From a virus, in the IMG/VR virus record IMGVR_UViG_3300035670_000075, positions 41,388-105,387 of that record: 64,000 nucleotides of DNA; one strand, 5' to 3'. This document shows positions 16,951 through 24,296 of this stretch, piece after piece. The number at the start of each line of letters is the position of its first letter. Positions within the stretch are counted from its first letter, which is position 1. Under the pieces are notes generated by a model. The model did no database searches, had not been told where the DNA came from, and saw only the letters and a program-made list of their open reading frames with translations. Both the position numbers and the translations under genes were made by a program.

Positions 16951-17959
16951 CAGCCTCGATTAATGAAGATTCAGCACACGCACTGGTGCCGTAACCGCGC
17001 ACTTCAGCGCACAGGTACGGCGATAGCAGGTGCAGAACCTCATCTGGAATATAAGAAAAACGGCTCAAGTCGGTGCTGTTAGATGTCTCGAACTCGACTT
17101 TTACCGCCTCGAATACATCGACTTTCTTGACGGGCAAATCTTTGCCAGCCGGTTGCGCTTCTTGTTCGGAGAACATATCGCCGCGCAGAAAATTAATTGC
17201 CAGTAATGCGTTGGCATCGCTAAAAGCTTTTGGCGTTACGCTACTGGCTGGCATCGTCGCGGCGCGGTCTTCGCAAATCGTGCTGCCGCGATATAACGAC
17301 CACTCACGCGGAAATGATAGTCCTGGCTCGTAATACATGGTTAGCGTGGCATTGGCTGTCTCGTCCACTGACGGCGCATTCACCACTGTCAACACATGTG
17401 GGTCGGCGCTGGTATTCAGGTCAACAACGGTAAACTTGCCGTTGTTACCATCATTACTGAAGCCAGTTAAATTCAGCGTGCCGTCTTGAGTGTAATCAGC
17501 CCAAGTAAAAGCATTGTCCGCTGCTGGCGCGGTAAAGCACGAATTGAGATTGTCCGCCGTCACGCTGCCGGTATAACTACGCGCACGAAGAGTCGGCGGC
17601 GTACCGCATATCGCCTCAAGCCCACTCAGGATTGATGCCGCGCGATTCAGTGATTGCTGAATTAATACGTTTTCCGCTGCTGCTTTTGCGTTTGCGCCAT
17701 CATTGATCGGCGCTGCCGTCCACGTCGCAAAATCTTTGAAATACCATGCGCCATCAGTACCGCCGTGAATCGCGGCGCGATTACTGGCTGACACTTGCGT
17801 TGTACCGAATACTCCGGCGACGTAATCGCCATTCGCATCAATCGCCCACGTCAGATACGAATAGCCGCCCCTGCGGGCGGCGTACATTCTGAAGTAATCG
17901 ACTGTCACCAGCGATGTTTGCGTGGGTGATAGTGCGGTTGCATCGAAGTAGACGGTCAT
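16925..17959 (-). CDS. Head-tail connector/adaptor (DnaT-like/gp6 type) with inserted beta module
   Basis: 344 residues; ATG with AAGG 6 bases upstream. The end region (LSFPREWSLYRG, AATMPASSVTPKAFSDANALLAINFLRG) matches phage connector proteins annotated as DnaT-like or gp6-like: an 'l.fPR' turn then helices. Residues about 150-212 hold the LNTSADPHVLTV module shared with tail tube and terminator. Position right after the capsid genes fits a head completion role. Family call moderate; the insertion is clear by eye. Confidence 0.6.
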   Translation of the reverse strand: MTVYFDATALSPTQTSLVTVDYFRMYAARRGGYSYLTWAIDANGDYVAGVFGTTQVSASNRAAIHGGTDGAWYFKDFATWTAAPINDGANAKAAAENVLIQQSLNRAASILSGLEAICGTPPTLRARSYTGSVTADNLNSCFTAPAADNAFTWADYTQDGTLNLTGFSNDGNNGKFTVVDLNTSADPHVLTVVNAPSVDETANATLTMYYEPGLSFPREWSLYRGSTICEDRAATMPASSVTPKAFSDANALLAINFLRGDMFSEQEAQPAGKDLPVKKVDVFEAVKVEFETSNSTDLSRFSYIPDEVLHLLSPYLCAEVRGYGTSACAESSLIEAGDGGDDWW

Positions 17960-17966
17960 ATCAACC

Positions 17967-18248
17967 TTAAGTCACCCGCAGCTTGGGGTCTGCTTTCAAT
18001 TCTGCCAACATACTTTCAGTCAGGTCGGCAAGTTGCAAAACCGTTGGTTTGCGTCCGAAGTTCATTCCGCAGCGCCAACGACTGTCTTGCATCGCGACCA
18101 CCGTGATTTCGGTTTGGCTTGATTGCGGTGATGGCTCTTTAGTTTCCGATGCTACTGACTGAAGCGCATCGACTTGATCTGGCTCGCCTGCTTGCGCGCT
18201 TTTGCGTCCACGGCGTTTTGCCGGTTCTTCAGTGAGTTCTTCGCTCAT
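17967..18248 (-). CDS. Small head-region protein (Mu gp35/HI1506-like)
   Basis: 93 residues from the ATG at 18248 (GGAG 6 bases upstream; ATG at 18251 possible). A charged, disordered N-terminus is followed by a compact end, RWRCGMNFGRKPTVLQLADL and ELKADPKLRV. This 'R.G..F...p..v...dLt...l..L..Dp.L.V' ending is typical of small Mu-like head-tail joining proteins. It lies between capsid and connector genes. Confidence 0.6.
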   Translation of the reverse strand: MSEELTEEPAKRRGRKSAQAGEPDQVDALQSVASETKEPSPQSSQTEITVVAMQDSRWRCGMNFGRKPTVLQLADLTESMLAELKADPKLRVT

Positions 18249-18299
18249 CATCGTCTCCAGTTTGTGACGCGGCGCAAACCTCGCGCCGCGTCATTCAGC

Positions 18300-19190
18300 T
18301 TAATCCAGGTACTCGGATACCAGGACTTCGACGTTGTTCCAGTCGGGGTTGGTTGCGCCACTTGCCAAACGCTCGACCTTGATGACCTCGTTCGCGGCAG
18401 ACTCGTTGCTCGGACCGCACACCAACAAGGTTGGGCGGATACCCAGCGGACGGCCTTTGTCGCTCTTCAGGGTTTTCATCGCGGCGCGCGCTGCGCGGTA
18501 GTTGGTGGCGTCTAAGGTAGCATTGCTACGATACGCCATTTGCCAAAAACCGTAACCGCCATTGACGCGAGCATCGACGCCGTACAGGTATTCGTTGCGA
18601 TGGAAAACGTTTTCATCGGTTTCGTCTACTTTGCTGACGAAGTTATAGCCCTTGCGCACCTGGAAGATAAACGGCTTCAACGGGCGACGGGTATCCAGCA
18701 AGAACCACGGCTTACCGGCACCGGATTGATAGTTGGAAGTGGCGACAATACTGCCTGCCTCACCAACCGGATGATCAGTATCGAAGAATGCCTGACCGTC
18801 GTAGCAGTTATTGGTCGTGCCGTTCACCAGCAAATCGAAAACGATTTGGTCTGGATGCGTTGCGGCGGCGTAACCCATTTCCTGCATCATCGGCGAGTAG
18901 ATGCCGTAGTTGTCATCTTCGATGTCGTCGCGCGACACACCAACTGTGGCTTCATGGCGCTTGTTGCTGATGGTGTAGTCATGTGCTGCCATGCTTTGAA
19001 TTTGGCGGTCGCCAATCCATTCGCGCATTTGCGGGAACTGACCCAGCCAGGCATAACGGTTTTGCGAGCTAGTGCTAGGCACCATCGTCGCCAGCATGTT
19101 CCAGCGCGATTCCGCCATGCGGAACCCCATGTTGAACGCGGCGTTGTAAGCGATAAACAGATCGCTCAGGTTACTGCGATTGATGATCAT
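18300..19190 (-). CDS. Major capsid protein (Mu gpT-like)
   Basis: 296 residues from the ATG at 19190, preceded by GGAGA at 5 bases. The sequence from MIINRSNLSDLFIAYNAAFN through WLGQFPQMREWIGDRQIQSM to FFDTDHPVGEAGS follows the Mu-like gpT family (PF10124), which has the HK97 capsid fold. It lies directly after the decoration and protease/scaffold genes, the usual Mu-type head order. High confidence. Confidence 0.9.
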   Translation of the reverse strand: MIINRSNLSDLFIAYNAAFNMGFRMAESRWNMLATMVPSTSSQNRYAWLGQFPQMREWIGDRQIQSMAAHDYTISNKRHEATVGVSRDDIEDDNYGIYSPMMQEMGYAAATHPDQIVFDLLVNGTTNNCYDGQAFFDTDHPVGEAGSIVATSNYQSGAGKPWFLLDTRRPLKPFIFQVRKGYNFVSKVDETDENVFHRNEYLYGVDARVNGGYGFWQMAYRSNATLDATNYRAARAAMKTLKSDKGRPLGIRPTLLVCGPSNESAANEVIKVERLASGATNPDWNNVEVLVSEYLD

Positions 19191-19200
19191 GTCTATCTCC

Positions 19201-19611
19201 TTACTTGATTTCGACCCAGACACCCGTGGTGTCTAAATCGACAATTTTGCCAGCGGCGGATCGCGTGCCAGTGCCGTCGGTTTTCGCAACGGTTTGGTCA
19301 TCGACGATATAGCAAGTGTCGCCAATTTGCGCTGCGGTGATTTCGTCAGCCGCCGCCGAGTTACCAAAGCGGAACACGCCTTTGCGTACCAGCACGTTGA
19401 CGGCACCATCAGCGCCAGCCGAGTTATCGACCGTTGCTTGGTAAACGCCATCTGCAATCAAGCCGGTTGCGGTGCTGCCGGGCGCGGAATAACCCGTCGC
19501 ATTCAACACGGCGATACCGCCTGCGTAGCAAGTGGTGGTCGCGGCAACCGGACGGTTGAACTCGTCGCCTTTGCGCTCAGGGGTGGCGCGGTCTGCGGTT
19601 AAAGCTGCCAT
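19201..19611 (-). CDS. Head decoration/stabilising protein (DUF2190-like)
   Basis: 136 residues, small beta protein: AGGIAVLNATGYSAPGSTAT, VLVRKGVFRFGNSAAADEI, GDTCYIVDDQTVAKTDGTGT, then GKIVDLDTTGVWVEI. This is the pattern of phage capsid decoration or DUF2190 proteins encoded next to the capsid gene. ATG at 19611 with GGGG 7 bases upstream. Role inferred from family and position. Confidence 0.7.
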   Translation of the reverse strand: MAALTADRATPERKGDEFNRPVAATTTCYAGGIAVLNATGYSAPGSTATGLIADGVYQATVDNSAGADGAVNVLVRKGVFRFGNSAAADEITAAQIGDTCYIVDDQTVAKTDGTGTRSAAGKIVDLDTTGVWVEIK

Positions 19612-19614
19612 GTG

Positions 19615-20235
19615 TTAGCCCCCCATCAGCAGGTTGTTTTTGGAGCGCACTTGCTGTGCGGATTTTTTGAACGCATCAGCATCCAAGCCCATTTGACGCG
19701 CGATGGTAGACTGCGCGATGGTCAAGCCGCTGTCTTCGTCGTATTCGTGGACGCCGCCGGTTTGAGAAGCTGCAAACGCACGCATCGGCGTACATGCCGC
19801 CAAATACTCTTTCAGTCCGTCGATGTTTTGCGCACCCATGCGCTTAGCCCAGGTGACTTCGGCTTGGCTGACCAGCTTGCCGCTGGCTTGAGCTTCGGCA
19901 ATCAGGGATTCCAACTCGCGGGCTTTCGCGTCGCGCTCTTGGGCTTCCAGTTTTTCCGTCAGCTTGGCGATGATTTCTTTCTGCTCCATCAGCACACTCT
20001 GATCGGGCAGAACATCATTACCTTTGGTAGTTGCGGCGGGGGCAGCAGTGGATTGTTTATCGGCAAGAATTGCCGCGATTTTTTCGTCTTGCGCTTTCAA
20101 GTTGGCTTGCATCGTTTCGATAGCGGAGGATGCTTTGGCGGACTTGGCGATCAGATTACCGACCGCCTCAGCCACCGCGTCATCGCCAGCATCTTCCGGC
20201 AGGCCAAGCGCAGTTTTCATTGCTTGATAGTCCAT
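19615..20235 (-). CDS. Nested scaffold protein (internal start of the protease gene)
   Basis: In frame with the protease gene, the ATG at 20235 (MDYQAMKTALGLPED) is preceded by a perfect AGGAG at 8 bases. It would make a 206-residue scaffold without protease, as lambda C/Nu3 or Mu I/Z do. The coiled coil, flexible Thr/Ala linker and basic C-terminus fit a scaffold. The strong internal ribosome site is seen directly; the function is inferred from those systems. Confidence 0.7.
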   Translation of the reverse strand: MDYQAMKTALGLPEDAGDDAVAEAVGNLIAKSAKASSAIETMQANLKAQDEKIAAILADKQSTAAPAATTKGNDVLPDQSVLMEQKEIIAKLTEKLEAQERDAKARELESLIAEAQASGKLVSQAEVTWAKRMGAQNIDGLKEYLAACTPMRAFAASQTGGVHEYDEDSGLTIAQSTIARQMGLDADAFKKSAQQVRSKNNLLMGG

Positions 20236-21084
20236 TGAATGACTCCTGTTTTGAGTTTGCTTGGATTGACTGGGTGATAACTCGCTGATCACGGATTCCA
20301 GGCTACCCAACCTGTCCGCCAGCCCTGCTTCAACAGCCTTGGCTCCCGTCAGGATGCCGCCGCCACCGAATCTATTAAGAACTGTGTCGATTGATACGCC
20401 ACGGTTTCGCGCCACATCACGCACGAACACATCGGCTAAATCGTCCACGTTTTGTTGAATTTGCGAGCGCCCGTCTTCCGTCGCCGGATCGGGGCGTTTA
20501 TTCGGGGATTGCGATGACACGATTTCGTGCTCAACAACGCCAAGCCCCTCTTTCATCTTCCGGCTGTCAACATAAGTAGCAACAACACCGATAGAACCCA
20601 GTTGCGCGGTTTTATCAACCACGATGTCGCCCTTCTTGACTGCGCTGGACAGCCAGTACGCAGCACTTGCCGCCATGCCACCAACGTAGGCTATGATTCG
20701 CTTCTGCTTGGCGTAGGCGCGAATGTGGGACGCCAACTCGCTAATCCCGGTGACATGCCCGCCTGGGCTGTCAACCAATAACACGATGCCGTTGACTTCC
20801 GGGTTATCGACCGCAGCGGAGATGTCTTTTGCCAACACTTCGACCGACGTTGCGCCGCTGATTTCCGTCATTAAATTGGCTTTGGGGAAAATCGCGCCTT
20901 CAATTGGAATGATTGCAACGCCATCCCGATAGGTGACAGTGCGTGTATATTGCAGCGGCTCGCCACCACGCATCAGAACTGAGTGGTACTCGTTCTCGCG
21001 CTGCGCAATCGTGCGAATCATCTCCAGCCATTCGGCTGTAATCAGCCACGGCGCGGAGTCGATGAGGTGAATTAACGGTTTCAT
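19615..21084 (-). CDS. Head maturation protease (S49/ClpP-like) fused to scaffold
   Basis: 489 residues from the ATG at 21084. The N-terminal half is a serine protease of the SppA/S49 type: LLVDSPGGHVTG, catalytic Ser in GGMAASAAYWLSS, then AQLGSIGVVATY. The C-terminal part is a coiled-coil scaffold (about 285-489), with an Ala/Gln/Lys-rich rod and a positively charged end. An in-frame start at 20235 gives a separate scaffold. Such fusions, as in Mu and lambda, place the protease inside the procapsid. The first head gene on the minus strand after the cassette island. Confidence 0.85.
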   Translation of the reverse strand: MKPLIHLIDSAPWLITAEWLEMIRTIAQRENEYHSVLMRGGEPLQYTRTVTYRDGVAIIPIEGAIFPKANLMTEISGATSVEVLAKDISAAVDNPEVNGIVLLVDSPGGHVTGISELASHIRAYAKQKRIIAYVGGMAASAAYWLSSAVKKGDIVVDKTAQLGSIGVVATYVDSRKMKEGLGVVEHEIVSSQSPNKRPDPATEDGRSQIQQNVDDLADVFVRDVARNRGVSIDTVLNRFGGGGILTGAKAVEAGLADRLGSLESVISELSPSQSKQTQNRSHSMDYQAMKTALGLPEDAGDDAVAEAVGNLIAKSAKASSAIETMQANLKAQDEKIAAILADKQSTAAPAATTKGNDVLPDQSVLMEQKEIIAKLTEKLEAQERDAKARELESLIAEAQASGKLVSQAEVTWAKRMGAQNIDGLKEYLAACTPMRAFAASQTGGVHEYDEDSGLTIAQSTIARQMGLDADAFKKSAQQVRSKNNLLMGG

Positions 21085-21100
21085 GTATCGGATAATAACC

Positions 21101-21129
21101 TGTTTATTTTTGCAAGTCATTGTTATAAT
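21101..21129 (+). promoter_or_regulatory. Promoter of the plus-strand cargo island
   Basis: TATAAT at 21124-21129 within TGTTATAAT, 17 bases from a TGTTTA box at 21101-21106. It would drive the RHH-like gene at 21181 against the late transcript. Confidence 0.55.
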
Positions 21130-21180
21130 GGTAAAAATAGCCTGCTAGGTAGCTATGTATAAACTATAGAGGATTATGCG

Positions 21181-21402
21181 ATGACAGATTTGCCAGTAAA
21201 CGAAGATAAACCAGCGAAGCCAGTGACAGCAGAACAGCAGGTGGTGCAGCTTAATGTGCGCGTGCCGCTGCACATGAGAATAAAGCTGTCTGCGCTGTCA
21301 GAAATAAATGGCGTTGACATGCAGGAACTTGTGCAGCAGTGGATTGCAGAGAAGTTGATTGAAAGCGAGGACGAGGTGCGGAAGTTTTTAAGTTTTCGTT
21401 GA
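21181..21402 (+). CDS. Small RHH-like DNA-binding protein
   Basis: 73 residues. QVVQLNVRVPLHMRIKLSAL then GVDMQELVQQWIAEKLI has the strand-helix-helix pattern of ribbon-helix-helix (Arc-like) regulators. A TATAAT promoter lies 50 bases upstream. The gene points against the surrounding head operon, as phage cargo genes often do. The target is unknown; local control of the cassette island is possible. Confidence 0.6.
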   Translation: MTDLPVNEDKPAKPVTAEQQVVQLNVRVPLHMRIKLSALSEINGVDMQELVQQWIAEKLIESEDEVRKFLSFR

Positions 21403-21480
21403 TTTTTGTTGTGTTTATTTGTGTTAACGTGTAAACTATTGCTACTTGTTGCTTGATACAAAAAACAGGAGTGATCTGAT

Positions 21481-21849
21481 ATGGCAATGAACAAAACAGA
21501 AAAAGCTAAAATGCAAGAGCTTGAAGAGCAGATTCAGATTGCGCTGGCGCTACGCTGGACGGAAAAAGTGCTGCCTGACGTGGAAAAGCCCGAATCGTTT
21601 TCAAATAAAATAGCGAGAGGCTTTCTTTTCAACGCTTATACAGGTCAAGTAGATGAGATGTGGTCAGAATCTATACGCCACGGATATGCTACATCGCCTC
21701 AGCGCGGCTCTCAGGGCGGCATCAGCATGTACAGCACAAGGCTGTTGGCGTTAAAAGCGCTGCGCCACGCGGTAGAAGTGCGCAGTGCTGAGGCTCTGCG
21801 CGGCATTGATAAGAGAATTGCTGCTGAGTTGGCAGCGGATAATAAGTAA
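21481..21849 (+). CDS. Cargo-island protein of unknown function
   Basis: 122 residues; the ATG follows AGGAG by 9 bases; ATG at 21487 is an alternative. Mostly helical, with SIRHGYATSPQRGSQGGIS and a final Ala/Arg/Glu helix. It lies between the RHH-like gene and the first cassette boundary. The upstream gap holds GTTAACGTGTAAACT at about 21423, related to promoter-like words elsewhere in the window. No family is recognised. Confidence 0.55.
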   Translation: MAMNKTEKAKMQELEEQIQIALALRWTEKVLPDVEKPESFSNKIARGFLFNAYTGQVDEMWSESIRHGYATSPQRGSQGGISMYSTRLLALKALRHAVEVRSAEALRGIDKRIAAELAADNK

Positions 21850-21920
21850 AATATTTCTACTGGAGTCTAGGTTGCAATGGATACCATTCTTGTGTTGTGC
21901 ATCTTTATTTGTGGAACGGT

Positions 21921-21944
21921 GTCGGCTGTACCGCTAAGTTAGGG
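21921..21944 (+). repeat. Truncated attC site (right half only)
   Basis: GTCGGCTGTACCGCTAAG then GTTAGGG at 21938-21944 looks like the L' and R' boxes of the attC sites further right (compare GTCGGCCTTGACCGCCAAG-GTTAGGC at 40034). No matching left half is found upstream, so the site is probably decayed or cut. It marks the left end of a cassette. Confidence 0.5.
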
Positions 21945-21950
21945 GTTATT

Positions 21951-22133
21951 ATGAATGAGAAAGAGTTGCTTGAGATAATCAACGCATACAAAAACGATAT
22001 TTTATCCAACGATGGAGATAAAGCAGATCGTTTTTTAATGATGCTTGCAAAAGAAGTTGAACGTCAAACACGCCATAAAGCAGTGAAAATTGCTTACGAT
22101 ATGGCAGAGAAAATTAGCGATCTGAACTCCTAA
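21951..22133 (+). CDS. Integron-type cassette protein, unknown
   Basis: 60 residues from the ATG at 21951. The only ribosome-site candidate is the AGGGG that forms the end of the truncated attC. Helical and acidic (ELLEIINAYKNDILSNDGDK, MAEKISDL). Its stop codon lies in the left box (TAACGCC) of the next attC, the standard layout of an integron cassette. Function unknown. Confidence 0.6.
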   Translation: MNEKELLEIINAYKNDILSNDGDKADRFLMMLAKEVERQTRHKAVKIAYDMAEKISDLNS

Positions 22134-22226
22134 CGCCGAGCTAAGCCTACCGGTGCTGCCGGTCAACTTGAACCAAAACCGAAAAATCTCGGCGGCACCG
22201 GGTCGGCCTTGAGCGATAAGTTATGG
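22131..22226 (+). repeat. attC recombination site (complete)
   Basis: Left box TAACGCC at 22131, right box GTTATGG at 22220, and between them an imperfect long inverted repeat: GCCTACCGGTGCTGCCG pairs with the CGGCGGCACCGGGTCGGC side, with a central spacer. Length 96 bases is within the attC range. It separates two small cassette genes inside the phage head operon. Confidence 0.8.
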
Positions 22227-22420
22227 CAGATATTACAATGTGCATCAATCAAGCATGTGATATGCGTGAAGACTGCTATAGAGCAAAAGCGACACCTGCT
22301 GTTTTCCAAAGTTTGTGTTTTTTTGCTCCGATAAACGGTAATTGCGAGAATTATATTGAGTATAAGCAGCACACTAAAAAAGCAAAAAATACTGGTATTT
22401 GTAGCCATAACGCTTTATAG
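22223..22420 (+). CDS. Cysteine-rich small protein (cassette gene)
   Basis: 65 residues starting inside the attC right box (GTTATGGCAG). Cysteines occur in pairs: MCINQACDMREDCYR, SLCFFAPINGNCENY, then GICSH. The spacing resembles small cysteine-rich proteins common in phages and mobile elements, possibly zinc-binding. No attC follows it before the portal-side genes, so this is the last cassette of the island or its site has been lost. Confidence 0.6.
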   Translation: MADITMCINQACDMREDCYRAKATPAVFQSLCFFAPINGNCENYIEYKQHTKKAKNTGICSHNAL

Positions 22421-22498
22421 CCAGAAAAACTTCCGCCATATTAGATAATAGCCATTAAATACGGAGACAATGAATATTTTTTAGCTTGGTATGAAGCG

Positions 22499-22669
22499 CT
22501 ATGATTTACCTACAACAACAAGCTCACTCCACGCAACCCAATCAGCATCAAACACCATTCCATTGCCATCAACAACACCGACCAACGCCGACGTATTGAT
22601 ATTATCAACATCCTGCACATGCAGGATGTTACCGTTTCGCATGACATCCATGCCAATCTTAACCACCAC
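22499..22669 (-). CDS. Very small head-region protein
   Basis: 56 residues from a GTG at 22669 that overlaps the previous stop, with GGGG about 8 bases upstream; an ATG at 22651 gives 50 residues. Valine-rich beta sequence (GNILHVQDVDNINTSALVG, VFDADWVAWSELVV). It continues the packaging operon on the minus strand. Function unknown. Confidence 0.4.
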   Translation of the reverse strand: MVVKIGMDVMRNGNILHVQDVDNINTSALVGVVDGNGMVFDADWVAWSELVVVGKS

Positions 22670-22898
22670 TCGCAAACCCCGCGTAATTTCTAGCCTTCTC
22701 AGCCGCAAGCCTTTCAATCTGCTTGCGCCTACGCTCTGCTTCCAACTCCGCTGTCCCATCTGGCACAACCAAATAAGCTTGCTGCTTTACGTCATCCCAC
22801 ATCATCCTTGCGGGGTCGAATGCCGCTGGACTGATGGGGATTATCTTCTCGTTCTGCTTTGGTTGTCTGCCGATAACATCAGGAAAATCACTCGCCAT
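22659..22898 (-). CDS. Small head-region protein downstream of portal
   Basis: 79 residues; the ATG overlaps the end of the portal gene by 11 bases. Contains FDPARMMWDDVKQQAYLVVP and a charged helix (ELEAERRRKQIERLAAEK). Position between portal and head protease suggests an assembly or connector accessory. No family is recognised. Confidence 0.5.
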   Translation of the reverse strand: MASDFPDVIGRQPKQNEKIIPISPAAFDPARMMWDDVKQQAYLVVPDGTAELEAERRRKQIERLAAEKARNYAGFASGG

Positions 22899-24294
22899 TC
22901 AAATCTTCCTCTTCCACGTCGCTTTCGTTGTCATCGTCACTTACCGGATCGATTGAGTCATCCGTCATGTCATCTTCAGGCTGACTATCAACTGACGGAT
23001 CTTGTGGCGGCATTTCCACATCGCTTTCGCCACCGCCAATATCCTCGTAATCATCGCCGTAACGCTCGGCCACTGATTCCGGCTTCAACCTGTACCCCAT
23101 AGCGAACAACTCTTTATCGCGGGCAACGCGCTTGTCCTCGTCTTCAGTAGCAGAAATATCGAAGAAGATTTGCGGCACGCGGCGCAGGTCGCTGGTTCCG
23201 GTATTGAGCAACATCAGCATCGTCAACAATTGATGCCGAGTGGTTGGCTCGTATTGACGGAAATCTGAAACTGCCAAGTCCCACATTTCCGTGTTGCGCA
23301 TATCGCCACCGGAGAATACCCCAGTACGCTCCGCAAAAGCCTTTTCAGAACCAGTCAGCAGGCGGCGAGCCAGTGACCCAAACATATTGTACCAATTGAT
23401 GAAGCTTGCCGTTTGACCTTTTACCGCATCAAGCTCTTTGATGTTCATGCGCTCAGGCATAATGCCGTAAGCCTTTTCGATCATCATTGCCATTGCCGAC
23501 TTGAGTTTGCGCTGGTCGGTTTTCGATGTGCCTTCAGGGAATGTGGCGAACAGTTTTGGTATACCGTAATTGTGTAGGAACGCTTGTCCGTCGCCATGGG
23601 TTTCCATGCGCGATAACCACGCCCAAATCAGCGCCATGAACAAGCCTGACTCATGCGGATAGCCTGGCACTGCTTGGTGCTTATGCACGACCCATCCAAA
23701 CGGCCAAAATGGTTCGTCACCGCCAAGCCGTGTTTTGTAGCGCAACACGTTTTTGTTTTTACGCCACGGCGTCGCGACAGAGATATTGCGCTGCTGAAAT
23801 TCAGGAACCCACACGCCGTCGATTTTCTTCCACCCGCTGCCGCCTTCCTCGTCGGCAATTTCCATCAGCGAAAACCCGGCACCGATACCGGCAGACAAGC
23901 CAAGCAGATAGTCGTCGAAGTTTTTGATTTGCGCCAGGATGTCGCGCAAGATTTTTACGTTCTTTTTGTCTTCGCGCTTCGCCAGTCCACGGTCTACCAC
24001 AAATCCGTTTTCATCGCGGTAGCTGTCCCAGGTGTAAATGTCGAACGACACTGACAGCGGTGCGGTCGCCCGCATGTTAAAGCCCCACATGATGTCGGGG
24101 TCAAAGCGCAGCATCATCCACCACAGGCGGGATAATCTTGTCAGGTCGCCGTCATTGGCTTCGCCGATGATGTTGTAGATGTCGGTTGGGCGTAGATTAC
24201 GGTAAATCTCGCTGTAATCATTCTGCGCCAAACCGAATGAGATGGCTTCGCCGTCGCTTTCGGTTTGCGATTCTTTCAGTGCTTTAATCGCCAT
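22888..24294 (-). CDS. Portal protein (DUF935, Mu gp29-like)
   Basis: 468 residues from the ATG at 24294, just after the terminase stop. DPDIMWGFNMRATAPLSVSF, WVVHKHQAVPGYPHESG, FLHNYGIPKLFATFPEGTS and FSGGDMRNTEMWDLA follow the DUF935 portal family. The portal forms the dodecameric DNA gate at one capsid vertex. The last about 70 residues are very acidic. It is placed between large terminase and head protease as in Mu. Confidence 0.9.
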   Translation of the reverse strand: MAIKALKESQTESDGEAISFGLAQNDYSEIYRNLRPTDIYNIIGEANDGDLTRLSRLWWMMLRFDPDIMWGFNMRATAPLSVSFDIYTWDSYRDENGFVVDRGLAKREDKKNVKILRDILAQIKNFDDYLLGLSAGIGAGFSLMEIADEEGGSGWKKIDGVWVPEFQQRNISVATPWRKNKNVLRYKTRLGGDEPFWPFGWVVHKHQAVPGYPHESGLFMALIWAWLSRMETHGDGQAFLHNYGIPKLFATFPEGTSKTDQRKLKSAMAMMIEKAYGIMPERMNIKELDAVKGQTASFINWYNMFGSLARRLLTGSEKAFAERTGVFSGGDMRNTEMWDLAVSDFRQYEPTTRHQLLTMLMLLNTGTSDLRRVPQIFFDISATEDEDKRVARDKELFAMGYRLKPESVAERYGDDYEDIGGGESDVEMPPQDPSVDSQPEDDMTDDSIDPVSDDDNESDVEEEDLNGE

Positions 24295-24296
24295 TG

